64,000 bases of DNA from Nyssa sinensis (Eukaryota; Streptophyta; Magnoliopsida; Cornales; Nyssaceae). The translations under genes and the position numbers were made by a program. The notes beneath the pieces were generated by a model. The model ran no database searches and was not told the DNA's origin. It saw only the letters and a list, made by a program, of their open reading frames with translations. Positions 47,375 to 58,945 of this stretch are shown here, one piece after another; within the stretch, counting starts at the first letter, position 1, and every line of letters starts with the position of its first letter. The DNA lies in contig CM018032.1 of assembly GCA_008638375.1 (NCBI GenBank), forward strand, positions 35,845,251 to 35,909,250, read 5' to 3'.

Positions 47375-50128
47375 TGTCAAGCCCCGAGTTTTCATAAACC
47401 CGAGGAGTGAGTGAAATGAAATAAGAAAATTAAATGAAAGGCAATTAAATAGATTTAGTTGATTATTCATTTGTTTCCCCAAAATTTAAAATGAAAACTT
47501 GTTACTAGACTTAACCAAGATGGTTTTCTAATGTCAATCAAATATTTCCCCCAACTAATATTCAAGATTAGTCTAAGTCATGTTCACAAATGGCCTCCAA
47601 AATAGCTCCAAAATGTCCCTAAATATTCCTTGGAACAATGGCCCAAATGGCCCCCAAATGCCCTAGGACATAGACTAAGAATAGGTCGAAAAGTTTACTA
47701 AAAATTGCCTAAGGAGATGGCCAAACATGGCCCTAAAATATGACTAAAATGTATCCCAAAAAGGTATCCAACATAGCTTGGTATAATGGCCAAAAGTGGC
47801 CTTAAATGGGCTCCAAAAGGTGGTGTCAAACACGGAATCAAATGGCCTTGAAAGACATGTCATGGCATGCCCACGGCATGCGCAAGGCAAAACTGCACAG
47901 CAGGGCAAGGCAGCAAGCTGGGCTGTAGCAACCGCAAGACGTGCAGGGGGGTGGCAGCAGGAAGGCGTGGGGCGCACGCATGGTGCGGGGCGCGTGGCTA
48001 GGCTGGGCTGTGTCATGCTGTTGTTGGCTTACTAATTCACTGTTGCAAGCTGCAACCTAACTTCTTCATTTTTTGAATTTTTTTTCAAAGTGTTGCAAGC
48101 TAAAATTTTTAATTTTTGGCCTACTTTCCCAAGGTTTTTAACCCCCCCTATTTTTGGCACTTTTTCCACCTATATTTAGGGTGTTTTACACACCTAACTA
48201 ACCTTTTAATTTCACAAAATTTTAGCATGGTTTCCTTTGCTTTCAAAGCTTTTTCCACCTAATTTTTCACAACACAACCTATCATTTCTAAAATTAGCAA
48301 TCAAATATATCCTTTGATCCAACTAAACATCTAGACATCATTTAAGATATACAATCCTCCATACATACACATGCTTGAAATTTAAAACGTCACAACCGTA
48401 CGTTCATTACAAATATAGGGCCTTGCCCATTGTGTTCATAATATACAAGATTTTTACAAACTCATTACATATGTCTTTGGGCTTGTGCCCTCATATAACT
48501 CGAAAATTATGCCCTAAGGCCAAATATCCTTCATTGTCCATGTCCCCTCCATTCTTCAAGACTTCTTCCAGTCTTAAGTACCGAGAACCTCATCTGTAAT
48601 ATGACATCCCATGAGGGGTCAACTCAACTGCTGGTATGACATAATGCTAATGCAAGGAACAAAGTTAAGGTGTGGCATGTGCAAAGTGTGCATTTATAAT
48701 CTATATGCCTTCTAACTCATCAATGCAATGCAATGAAAATATGCATGACTCACACATGCAACTCTATGCCCAACACATGTCTCGTTTCACGGTCCTTCCC
48801 CGTTGGATTTGCGAGTACAACTTATATGTCTCGTTTCACGGGCGCGCTCCTGTTGGATTAGTGAGTACCAATGGCCAATTTTGGATTTTTCACCACAGGA
48901 TCTACACTCTCATAATGCATAGCACCACGTGTTCAACCCACACTATGTTTTCAAGGAATCACAATATGCTAATATGCCTTGATTTTTTTATGCAATTTCA
49001 ATGAGGCATTTTATCAAAGACAAGGTATACACCTTAAATCATGCATCATCCATAAAGTAAATTATAACTTTCAAACCACACAACTTCTTCCACATGAACA
49101 TATGCTATTTACAATCAATTTAAACACATTCTCATGCTACATGTTCACTATACTACCAATTCTCAAAGAACACATAATTACACAAAGCATCAATGCATTA
49201 AACAACCATTTCTTCCAAAACACAAGGTTTATTCACATGAACATAAGCCATAATTAAATGAATCAAACATATCTTCAAGTTACATGTTCATCATTTTGGC
49301 AAATTCTCAAAGAACTCAAAGAACACACAAGTATACAAATTTTCAACTCTAGGTGTTTCAAAGCAACTATATCCTAAGTGATTTTTTAACAAGAAGTAAA
49401 TATATAAATCACTCAATCAACATATAAAACACTCCTAAACTTAACCTTATTCTTTACTTAGCAAGATATCATAACTAAAAGGGTTTTTCTCATCTCTAGG
49501 GAGTTGTGCTCACTGTGCAGCCAAACCAATCAGTGAGAATGTAGCCCTTGACATGGGGAACAACTTCCCAGAAGAAAGCCTTGTGAGAATCCTAGCCTAG
49601 AAATGAATTTTGAAGGCTTGAAAGTTGGAAAACCCTAGGTTTTCTTCACTTTTCTCTCCATGCACGAACTGCTGCTCCTTCTCAGACCCATTTCTGATAT
49701 TTCTATCTCTAAAGGATTGTATTTATACTAAAGGGGCTAAGGGGTAAAATGACCCTTTTACCCTTAATGAGTTCGGGACCCCGTTATATTACAACCCATC
49801 CCGAAACGCCTCAATTCGACATTTTGCTTTAGCCAAAGTTCTTAAAATTATTTTAAATGAAAATTTTCTAAAAAAATTATTTTTGCCTGCGAGCGGGTTC
49901 AGCCGGGTCCACCCGGACCACCTAGGATGCATTTTTGGTCCAATTTTTCAAACTATCTCCGAATAGGCTCAAATTCTTACAGAAGGTGTATTTTAACATT
50001 CTAAGAATATTTTTCTTCTATGTCATACTCAAAATATGCTTCTAAACATGACTTATAACTAAATGATACATGTATAGTCCCGTACCAACAAAAATGAAAA
50101 ATTGACCCTCAATTTTCAGGTCTCTACA
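47375..50128 (-). repeat. B2 LTR (minus), 5' LTR of the rearranged Gypsy element
   Basis: TGTCAAGCCCCGAGTTTTC to CAGGTCTCTACA, 2754 bp, followed by TATTC. It is uninterrupted and aligns with 34649-35144 plus 42263-44534. It contains the GC-rich block at 47870-48010, the paired CTCGTTTCACGG hairpin module at about 48778-48875, and the stem-loop motif CAACTCAACTGCTGG near 48617. Confidence 0.93.
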
Positions 50129-50955
50129 TATTCGTTATTCGATGTTGTGTTATCCATTCTGGGTTAATTATATGAACCATGTTTAAGAAGTACATATGAT
50201 ACTATATGCTTATGAACAACTCTTCATCATCTACCTTATGTTTTTTATATTTGAACTATGTTATTGAAAATGATGTGTCTTAGAATTGCATGTCTTATAT
50301 CCGCTTGAACCTTCAGTATGTTTTATACATGATCCATTTTAAAATTGTGTTATAAGATATTCTTGATTATGTGTTATTTGTTTGAAGAAACTCGGTGCCC
50401 ATGGTATTTTGTGCAAAACCTTGCCTTTGCAAAACCTATGAAAAGATGGAGGAATTACTTATGAGCTTAGTGAAGCTCACATGGATTTATCTAAACACAT
50501 TTTAGGTAATTAAGTTAGCAAAGAAGTGATAAAGTCCACACAAAAAAAGCTAAGAGCGTGAATGCAATGGACCTTTTGCATGGGGATCATAATCGAATTT
50601 GATGTGGGATCTTTTTGGTAACAAATGATGTATTTTTGGTATGACAACAACTTAGACTTTTGGGAACTAGTATTATGTATCTTTTGTTAGACACATACAT
50701 GGATGTGCACATAAATGTTGATGAATTATGTTAATGATGGTAATCACAATAACTTTACCTTAAGAACCCTTTATAGATGATTGGTGTTGATCAGTTATCA
50801 AATGAGTTCCATGTCTGTAGCTTCCGCGCTTGATTAAAAAAAAGGAAAAATTCATTACTGTCTTGTGTGATTTATTTGATTTTGTACGGCCTGTCTAAGT
50901 GACAGCGTCGGTCACCGACCCCTAATCTGCATAGGGTGGGTTTCAGGTCATGACA
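50129..50955 (+). repeat. Ancient A0 LTR, segment 4 of 4 (LTR end)
   Basis: It contains the A-type stem-loop TGAGCTTAGTGAAGCTCA at 50462-50479, the acceptor ACATTTTAG ending at 50515, and the A-type terminus CATAGGGTGGGTTTCAGGTCATGACA at 50955. With the three earlier pieces A0 totals about 3.5 kb, within the 3.4-4.0 kb of intact A LTRs. No PBS follows. Confidence 0.75.
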
Positions 50956-51656
50956 TCTACCATGGCTACCACCATCCAGTGACCCACTTCATGTCATTTT
51001 CCTTCTTCTCCTCTCTTTTTTATTTTCCTCTTATTTTCTTTCTTTTTCTTCTCTTCTTTGCTTCCATTTTTTCATTCTTTTTGTTCTCGGTTATAGATTC
51101 ACTGTGTGTGTTATCACACACTATATATACATATGCACATAACACACACATACACACATTGTGCACTCTTCCTCCTTGTTTTCCCCTCTTACTCAAACAC
51201 ACACAACCGCACCCTCACCTTCTCTCTTGCACACACAAACACAAGGCCCCTTATACACACACAAGAAAGCTTTGCACACTTTCCAATGTGCCAGGTGGCC
51301 AGTTGGCTAAATGTGTGCACACACGCACCCAAACGTAAACTGTCTTAGAATCGCACCAAAATTGATACCCTAGCTAATTTTAACGCTCTGATCCCAAATA
51401 TACTACCCATTTCTCCAAATTTAATTATTTGAATTTACATACTTATTTGCATCCTGTATTTGACTGTTTAGTCCTGTGACTCACACTAATCCCAAATAAA
51501 TTATCAAAAATTCAATTTGGTGTCACTGTGTCATATTGGTGACTTGTCAACTCATTTCAAAATATTTGTGACACGTCATTAATTAATTGCTTATCTGACC
51601 TCAGTCTATGCTGGCAATTTACCAAATTACCTTTTTAAAATTTTCTGAATCATTAC
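50956..51656 (-). repeat. C-type LTR fragment (minus), start end only
   Basis: It matches the first roughly 700 bp of the C LTR in reverse: CA-rich leader, AGTTGGCTAAATGTGTG segment and TACCCTAGCTAATTTTAACG, ending CTGAATCATTACA, the reverse of a C LTR start. The rest of that LTR is missing at the A0 junction (50955). Confidence 0.7.
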
Positions 51657-53630
51657 AATAGATGTAAGAGTAAACATTAACAATGATAAAATGTAATGAA
51701 GCAATTATATAGCAACAACAAGATAAATACTATAATAAATATCTAGGTATAGCATGCATCTATATGTACTTACCCCATGACGTACTCCTATTTCTTGCAT
51801 AAGGAAATGTATCTACATGTGCAATCCACAACGACATTATATTTAATATGTGTAATCCCAAAAAAATTAGTAAAAACAATATATATAGTCATCCATCAAT
51901 GCACAAGACGCAATATACCCATGCTCTATGAATCAATGCTTCTATAAATGCATTTATGCTATGCTTTAGGATAAATACACATAAGGGACTACCACTGCTC
52001 TGATTTTAGTCCCTCCCACGTGGGTTTATAGCTCATGGCTAATGGAAGACACGAATCCTATCACAATACCATTTAGGTCACAACATCTATTAATGATGTG
52101 GGATCAGTCGTATTTTGATGTTAATCTCACATCGTATGTAATGTAACACCCAAGGCCAATATGCATAAAGTTCGTATGCATCATCAAATGTCTGGCTATA
52201 ATATCTCACGACTCAAGTCTAGCATTATGTATAGCAAGGGATGTATAACACTCAGGCTATGAGAATCTAGTAACAAGCATGTAATACAACACTCCCAGCA
52301 TAATTTTAATTCTAGCCATCACCAGACTATGAGGGAACACTAATTGTGTCTTTCATAATACGCGTTGGATATTTTTAACATTCATATTTTAACTCCCGGG
52401 GCCACCCCAACCCTTAATATATAGGTTTCATATTAATTTTTTATGTTCTTTAAGGTTAATTATACATTAGCCCATACACCAAATGTAAGAATTTGAATTT
52501 TTGAAGGAAATTTTATTTTCATTTTTATTATTTATTTAAAGAAGTGCGTATGCATGAAATGTGAATGAGTGGTGTGTCACATATGTATGTATGTATGTGT
52601 TTGATGTAAGACATGTATATGTATAAATATATATATATATATATATTTAAATAGACTGTGTGTGTGCAGGTGACTAGGTATGCGTGTGTGCGGCTGAGTG
52701 TTGGTGTGTGGGTGTGTGCATTAGTGGTATAAAATATATATATATATATAAAACACACAATGTCAACTTTGCATTTAATGCAAAGCTGCATTGTGAAGGG
52801 ATGGAACAGCTAAGAACAATAGGGAAATCAGAGAGGGTAGGGCTGCTGCAGAAGTTGCGTGTGGCCATGTATATGCCTATGTGTATATTGGATGTGGGTG
52901 TCGGTGTCGGTTAGAGAAAATCAGAAAGAAATAGAGGGAGAGAAAGGTTGAGTTAGAAGCAGTGAGCCTTGGGAAAAGCTTGAACCAGGCGTGAACCAGA
53001 GAGAGGGAAAGGACACACGGCTAAAGAGAGGAAAACCCAGAAAAAGTGGGACAGCGAAGGGCAGGGAGAAGGTGGTCTGACCTTCTGCATTTTCACTGTA
53101 GTTCAGCTGCACCGCGAGTACGATTTCTTAGGGTTGAGACCAACCCATCAAGTATGGTGTATTGTGCTAAGTAAGGAATAGAATTAAGTTTAAGAATGAT
53201 TTGCATGTTGATTGAATGAATCATATAATTATTTGTTTGATGTTAGAAAAATCACATAAGGAATATTGTTTTAAAAAGAAATCTTGAGTTGATTGTTTAC
53301 GTTGCTTATGTGATTCTCGCTGCTCTATGGAGATATGATTATTCTATGTGCTAGTGTTGTACGTGATTCATGTTCTTGATGAGTTGTTAAGATGGTAAAT
53401 ACGTGACTTGAGTATGTATTTACGTGATTTTGTATTACATACATTCATGTGGAAGAGGATTATTATTCAGATGCTGTAATTGCTTTAAGTGGAATACATT
53501 GTTTAAAAGTATGCTCCATGTGTTGGTAAATTGCTTATCTGAGATTGTGTTATTGCATGGTGGAATCAAAGCATATTGGCATAATGTGATGCATTGAACA
53601 CATAGTGTGGGTTGAGCACTTGGTGCTAAG

Positions 53631-53753
53631 CATGGTACTCAGTTTCCATCGGATGTGTTTCGAAAATGAGACATGGTACTCAGCTTCCATCGGATGTGTT
53701 CCGAAAACGAGACATGGTACTCAGCTTCCATCGGATGTGTTCCGAAAACGAGA
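53631..53753 (+). repeat. Three tandem 41-bp units in B3
   Basis: CATGGTACTCAGCTTCCATC... units start at 53631, 53672 and 53713 and are nearly identical. Each corresponds to one arm of the hairpin module present once or twice in B1 and B2. A 21-bp GGCATAGAGTTGGCATGGTTGT repeat follows to about 53820. Confidence 0.9.
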
Positions 53754-53970
53754 CATGGACATGGCATAGAGTTTACATGGTTGTGGCATAGAGTTGGCAT
53801 GGTTGTGGCATAGAGTTGTGTGGGTGTTTCATGGGCATTGTCACTACATTGCATGGATAACTTGGATGTCATGTGGATTATTGCTATTACATGGTATGGA
53901 TGATTTGGAAGGCATGTGAATTATTGTTATCACATTGCATGGATGATTTAGAATACATGTAGAGATAAAT

Positions 53971-54184
53971 GTACACTTGCACATGCCACTCCTTAAATTA
54001 TATTAATGAGTTGGATGATATGTAGATTATTGCTAGTACGTTGTATGGATGATATTGAATGACATCTAGAAATAACTGTACACTTGCACATGCTACGCCT
54101 TAAATTATATTAATGAGTTGGATGACATGTAGATTATTGCTAATACGTTGTATGGATGATATTGAATGACATGTAGAAATAAAT
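53971..54184 (+). repeat. Two tandem 107-bp units in B3
   Basis: GTACACTTGCACATGCCAC starts units at 53971 and 54078, and a third partial unit at 54185. The unit bodies (TTGGATGACATGTAGATTATTGCTA...) are nearly identical. Other B LTRs have a single copy (for example near 3158). Confidence 0.9.
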
Positions 54185-57118
54185 GTACACTTGCACATGC
54201 CACGCCCTTAATTTTGTTCCATCCATTAGCATTATATCATACCAGCAGTTGAGCTGACCCATTCGTGGGATAACTCCCCACAGATGACATTCCCGGCACT
54301 CGAGACTTGATGAAGTCTTGCAGAGTGGAGGAGACATGAGCTTAGAATGATCTTGGCCCTTGGGAGCATATTTCGAGATGTATTGATATTGTATAAGGGC
54401 TTAAGCCCAAATGACATGTTGAATGTTTTTATTGACTATGCTTTACATGGATGTACATTGAAGGAAAAGAATGTAAGTTTGGGCTGAATCCGTTAGATTG
54501 TCCTTTATTTCTTTATTATTTTATTTTCCTTTCGTCAGTCGCACCACGGGTTCGCTGGAATTCAGGGCGTGACACCAAATGCCTGTTTTCCCGAGCAGAT
54601 ATTAAAATTGTGTACCAGGCCTTAAAAACCCTAGGGGGTTCTATCCTGATGGTTCTATCTTATTCGAATATCTTTTAAACTCATAAGGGCACTTTTGTAT
54701 TTTTATCGGATAAGCTTTGTGTTTATCAAAACATTGTTTCTTCGAACGAACCTTAGAATCGGATCTAGAAGATCTAAAACCCCTAAGGTTGCACTTCTAG
54801 TATTTTAGTTACTCTTTTAGATGTCTATTCCATAACTAGGGCATTATCACAATTTCTATCGAATTAGTTTCATATTTACCGAGATCCCTGTCTCATCAAA
54901 TGGACCATGGAATCTGATCCAGAATGTCCAAAACCCCTTCCTAATTTTAATTAGAAATTTAATTATTCAATCTAACTCTAGGGGTATAATCATCATTTTA
55001 CCAATTTAGGTGGGACCACCACCAAATCTTAATTTGTCCAATTTGACATTATATTTGAATTTAGGGCATCCAAAAACCTTGAAATGGACCTTTTCACATT
55101 TTAATTTGCATTAGAATTGTTTAATTTATCACTAAGGGTATTTTTATCATTTTACATATTTATGTAGGACCACCCGAGTCTCCGAATGTCCAAATGGACC
55201 CCGTCATTAAGTCTGACACACCCAAAAACCTTGGGTATGCCCATTCTTATATTTTAATTTGCCTTTTATTTACCATTTCTAAGCTCAAGGGTAGAATAGT
55301 AATTTTACCAAATCCCTAAGGGTGTTTATTTAATTAATTAATTATTTTTAGCGAAATATTATTTAATTAATTAATAAGTTTTGGCTCAAAGTGATTGAGC
55401 CCAAACTGGCCCAATTATTTAAAAGTAAAGAGAACCAGCCCAAACCATGTAAAACCAACTGGTGTAGCCAATGGTAAAGAGAAACCAGCCCTAGGTTCCC
55501 AGTTAGTTGACCGGCTAGATAAGTTACACGTGAACCAGTCCAGACCTATGAAAAACCAACCGACCTACATTAAGTTTAGTGAACCAATTTAAGTCTTATT
55601 ATAACTGACCAATCTGATATTATTTTAAGTGGACTGGTCCATATTACCTATGGACCGATCAGTGCATAAGCAGTTTAAGTGGACTGTCCCTAATGTTTTA
55701 AAAACCACCCAATCTATTGTAATTTTTCCAATTTAACCATTTAAAGGGCCAAATGACGTCGTCTTGGCTGGGGTGTTGTTCATTGTCCCTAGCCAAACTC
55801 CTCTATAGATGCTGTCGAAACCTTAGGTTTCCAAGTTTTTCTTTCTCCCATTTGTGTCCACTTTTTCGGCCTATAAACACTTCGAAAACCCATATGATAC
55901 TCTAACCTCCCATATTTAATGATTAAATTTCCCAAAATATTAGAATTTTTTAGGTTTATAGAGGGCCAGTCATAGTTGCCCAAAATACAGTCTGGTCGTC
56001 CCCCTAGCCAAAGCGGTCTCCACCCAACAGTTCTGATCATCCGGAAGCTAAGACCGATCATCTGGTAGTGAAAAAGGTCTCTGTAATGGTGTATTCTTAT
56101 GCACACCGAATTGAGCACACACACATATATATATATATATATATACATAGAGATGAATACACACATATATATCTACACATAAGCTCCAAAACACATTCTG
56201 AACTAAATGGAAGGTTCAAAAAGTCCTTACCGATTGATGTCATGTTCCTAAAGAGAGAGATTGAGGAGAAAGAAATCTCTTTCATTAGTCATCAATGGCC
56301 AACCCCCTTACTACCTACCAAGCCTTTCTTCCCACTCCTTCATTCTTTCTTTTTTTCCTTATTTTCCTTATATCTTTCTTCTTCTTTTTCTTCGGTTTAC
56401 TATGTGTTCACACTGCAAACCCATTATATACACACGCATATATGCACACACCTCTCCACACATTTTCTTTTGTTCACACCCAAAATTTCTATCTCTCTTT
56501 CTCTTCATACACATGCACACACACACTCCTAAGCCAAACTTTAGCCATGGAGGAAAAAGAAATAGTGTGCCTGCGTAAGGGAGAAAGAGAGAGAGAGATA
56601 GGGGTTTGCCAAGTATGCGGGAAAAAAAAGAACAGAGAGAGAAATATTGTCCCATCCATCACTCACACACATCACCTTTGTCCCCATACCATGCATTTGC
56701 GCACACCATAGCCTTTTCCCTTCCACATTAGCTTCCTTTGGAAGCTTTGCATTACTCCTAAAGCGCCACATGGCTAGTTGGACAAATGTGCGCACATATG
56801 CGCCCAAAAATCAATTATCTCAAAACCACATCAAAATTGGGGTGCTAGCTAATTTAGATGGGTCGACATTTCCCCAAATTCAGTTGTTAGAATTTTGATA
56901 TTTATCTACATCTCATATTTAACTATGTGTGGCCTCGTGGCCCACACTAGTCTTAACTAAATTTCTAAAAATTCTATTTTAAATTCACTGTGTCATATTC
57001 ATCACTAATAAATTTATTTTACAATTTATCTGACAAATCTTAATTAATTAATTATCTAACATCAATTTTGACTAGACAATTACCAAATTGTCCTTTAACA
57101 ATTTTTCGGGTAGTCACA

Positions 57119-57194
57119 ATAGGTAACCTTAAGTTTATCCTATATCTCCTTAGCGATTTCATAAATAGAGATTCTATTAAACTCATTTGCATCT
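57119..57194 (-). pseudogene. Copia gag fragment, duplicated copy
   Basis: On the minus strand: LDANEFNRISIYEIAKEI, a stop, DKLKVTY, a well-conserved Copia gag motif, cut by the C LTR at one side and by the tandem duplication junction at the other. Confidence 0.75.
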
Positions 57195-57500
57195 AACCCC
57201 CTTACTAGCTACCAAGCATTTCTTCATTCTCCTTCATTCTTTCTTCTTTTCCTTATTACCTTATATCTTTCCCTTTATTCTTCTTTTTGTTTAGTTTACT
57301 ATGTGTTTACACACATACACCCACTCTCTCTTGTTCACACCTAGAATCACACACACATACGTACACAGTCTTACACAAGCGCACACACACTCTAAAACTA
57401 AGACTTGTCTATAGAGGAAAAGGAAAGAGAGAAAGTGTGCATGTGTGTCTGCGTGAGGGAGAGAAGAGAGAGAGAGACGGGGGTCTATCGAGTGGGAGGG

Positions 57501-57503
<3 letters not shown>

Positions 57504-57533
<30 letters not shown>
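57504..57533. repeat. (TA)n microsatellite
   Basis: Fifteen TA units in the duplicated C LTR leader. Confidence 0.9.
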
Positions 57534-57536
<3 letters not shown>

Positions 57537-57864
57537 CTCATATATCACTCACACACATCACCTTTGTCCCCTTACAATGCACTTACACACACCATAGCCT
57601 TTTTCCTTCACCACCCTCATCTTAACACATGTCCCCCATTTTAAAATATCTAGTTAGCTTCCTTTGGAAGATTTGTATAACTCTCAAAGCACCATATGGC
57701 CAGTTGGCCAAACGTGCATGCAGACACGCCCAAAAACCAATTGTATCAAAATCACACCAAACTTGGTGTGCTAGCTAATTTGGATATATCGATTCAAAAT
57801 ATGCAGTATGTTTCCCCAAATTCAATTGTTAGACTTATATTTATCTGCATCCCATAACTGAGTC

Positions 57865-58434
57865 TCAAGTATGACAACTAAATGTACCTCGAGGTGCTGT
57901 CGAGGAACTGAGGGACCTTATCGAGCACAGGATAGGTAATTGAGAGATAGAGCTAGCCTATTTGTTATGGGGAATCAATGCTCCAAGCTGAATAGAGCTT
58001 ACCTATAGCACTTAGCTATCTCCGATGCATATTAGCTTAGCTGCGCTTAATAAGCCAGTTTGGCTTCCTCTCTAGCGGCCACTGTCCTTACCTTACCCTC
58101 GCTAATGTCCCACTCCAAACTACGCCTACTGAGCAAGATGCATTATAATTTTCTCTTTTGTGGACGCACCAGAGTATGGCCTGGGACAGGAAGAGAAAGA
58201 CTTTCTTCTTCAGCAGGCTTTCTCCCGTAAAGCCAAAGACTCACCAAGACAAGGTACAATTGTTGGGAAGGGGACATGTTCAATAGAACCTGGCTAGGAT
58301 CAAGGATGGGATAGTGGCAGTCCATTCCTAACCAGTTCTGAAAAGGTTTGCTCATGTTGGAGGGAGCATCCCCACTTAGTGATCGGTCCGCTAGTTCACA
58401 CAAATCCAAAGAAGTTATTACGGACGAGCCACCC
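57865..58434. other. Insert of different composition, possible organelle DNA
   Basis: About 570 bp absent from the other copies of this C LTR region. The flanks CATAACTGAGT and GTGGCCTACA align on either side of the gap. Base composition is close to balanced and free of the surrounding CA/TA runs. The minus strand has an open frame of 88 codons (58409-58143) with no domain I recognise. The look recalls plant mitochondrial intergenic DNA, but that is a guess. No TIR or TSD is evident. Confidence 0.45.
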
Positions 58435-58619
58435 CTGTGGCCTACAACAATCCCAAATAAATTTCTAAAAATTATATTTTAAGTTCACTATGCCATATGC
58501 ACCACTAATAAGTTTATTTCAAAATTTATCTCACACATCCTTAATTAATTAATTATCTAACATCGATTTGACTGAAAATTAGCAAATTTACCTTTGGCAA
58601 TTTTTTGAGGTTGTTACAA

Positions 58620-58860
58620 TAGGTAACCTCAAGTTTATTTCATATCTCCTCTAGAAATTCACAAATAAATATTCTATTAAACTCATTTGCATCTAAGAAA
58701 CAATATAGGTTTCTCATGGCCTTGGCATTTTTATAAATTTGTTTAAGGTTGTTTTAATTTCATTCACGTTCTTCTTTAGTTACCTAGGTGGTGCTAGTGG
58801 AACTTTTGGCTTTCATAGGGATGTAAAACTCATTTACAATGACCTTCCATGTAGCAACCC
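58620..58860 (-). pseudogene. Copia gag N-terminal fragment
   Basis: On the minus strand from 58860: TWKVIVNEFYIPMKAKSS, in-frame stops, NNLKQIYKNAKAMRNLYC, then FLDANEFNRIFICEF and KLEVTY. These are the usual N-terminal gag motifs of Ty1/Copia. The end KLEVTY is cut by the C LTR start at 58619, so the C element inserted into this gag. The other side joins a Gypsy tail near 58860. Confidence 0.8.
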
Positions 58861-58945
58861 GAGAAATTTTCAGATAATGTTTTGATAATGTCCTCTTTAG
58901 AGTGACTAGGATTTTGAGGATGAAATTTTTATAAGGGGTGGAGAT
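58861..58945 (+). pseudogene. Gypsy pol 3' tail and polypurine tract
   Basis: GATTTTGAGGATGAAATTTTTATAAGG reads FEDEIFIRGG, the typical pol end, followed by the PPT AAGGGGTGGAGA at 58934-58945 and an LTR. The match to 6882-6913 is close. Only about 85 bp of the element remain. Confidence 0.7.

Larger units (their letters stand above)
52484..54574 (+). mobile_element. Solo LTR B3, TSD CCAAA
   Basis: TGTAAGAATTTGAATTTTTG to TTCAGGGCGTGACA, 2091 bp, flanked by exact CCAAA (52479-52483 and 54575-54579). It shares B motifs: GTRTGGTGTATTGTGCTAAG near 53150, CACTTGCACATGCCACGCC, CCAGCAGTTGAGCTGACCCATTCG near 54242, and a GGTTCGCTGGAATTC end. It is shorter than B1 and B2 and has its own repeat expansions. 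Confidence 0.93.
51657..57118 (-). repeat. C-type LTR (minus), interrupted by B3 solo LTR
   Basis: The right end, TTTTTCGGGTAGTCACA (57118), is the reverse of a C LTR start. The CAGTTGGACAAATGTG segment, CA-rich leader, TATA run near 56125 and AATGGACC...GATCCAGAATGTCC repeats follow in C order. The hairpin module lies at about 52010-52050, beyond the inserted B3 LTR. About 1 kb of the expected far end is missing on the left. The short stretches 51657-52000 and 52050-52478 hold nothing coding. Confidence 0.65.
56306..58695. repeat. Tandem duplication of C LTR end plus Copia gag flank
   Basis: 56306-57194 and 57195-58695 are diverged direct copies. Both begin CCCCCTTACTASCTACCAAGC, run through the C LTR start and into about 75 bp of Copia gag ending CTCATTTGCATCTAA. 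The second copy is longer because of the insert at 57865-58434. The units differ by more than 10% by eye, so the event is old. Confidence 0.75.

Noticed and set aside
50955..50960. TSD TCTAC for the A0 LTR
   Set aside because: No matching TCTAC before a TG start could be found at the left end, where the first part of A0 is missing.
51000..51340. 119-codon hydrophobic frame, and similar ones at 56068-56711 and 57287-57644
   Set aside because: CT- and CA-rich leaders of C LTRs give Leu/Phe/Ser/His-rich translations in several frames at once; no domain.
58143..58409. 88-codon minus-strand frame as a gene
   Set aside because: No recognisable domain, and it lies in an insert of unknown origin. 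Reported as an insert only.
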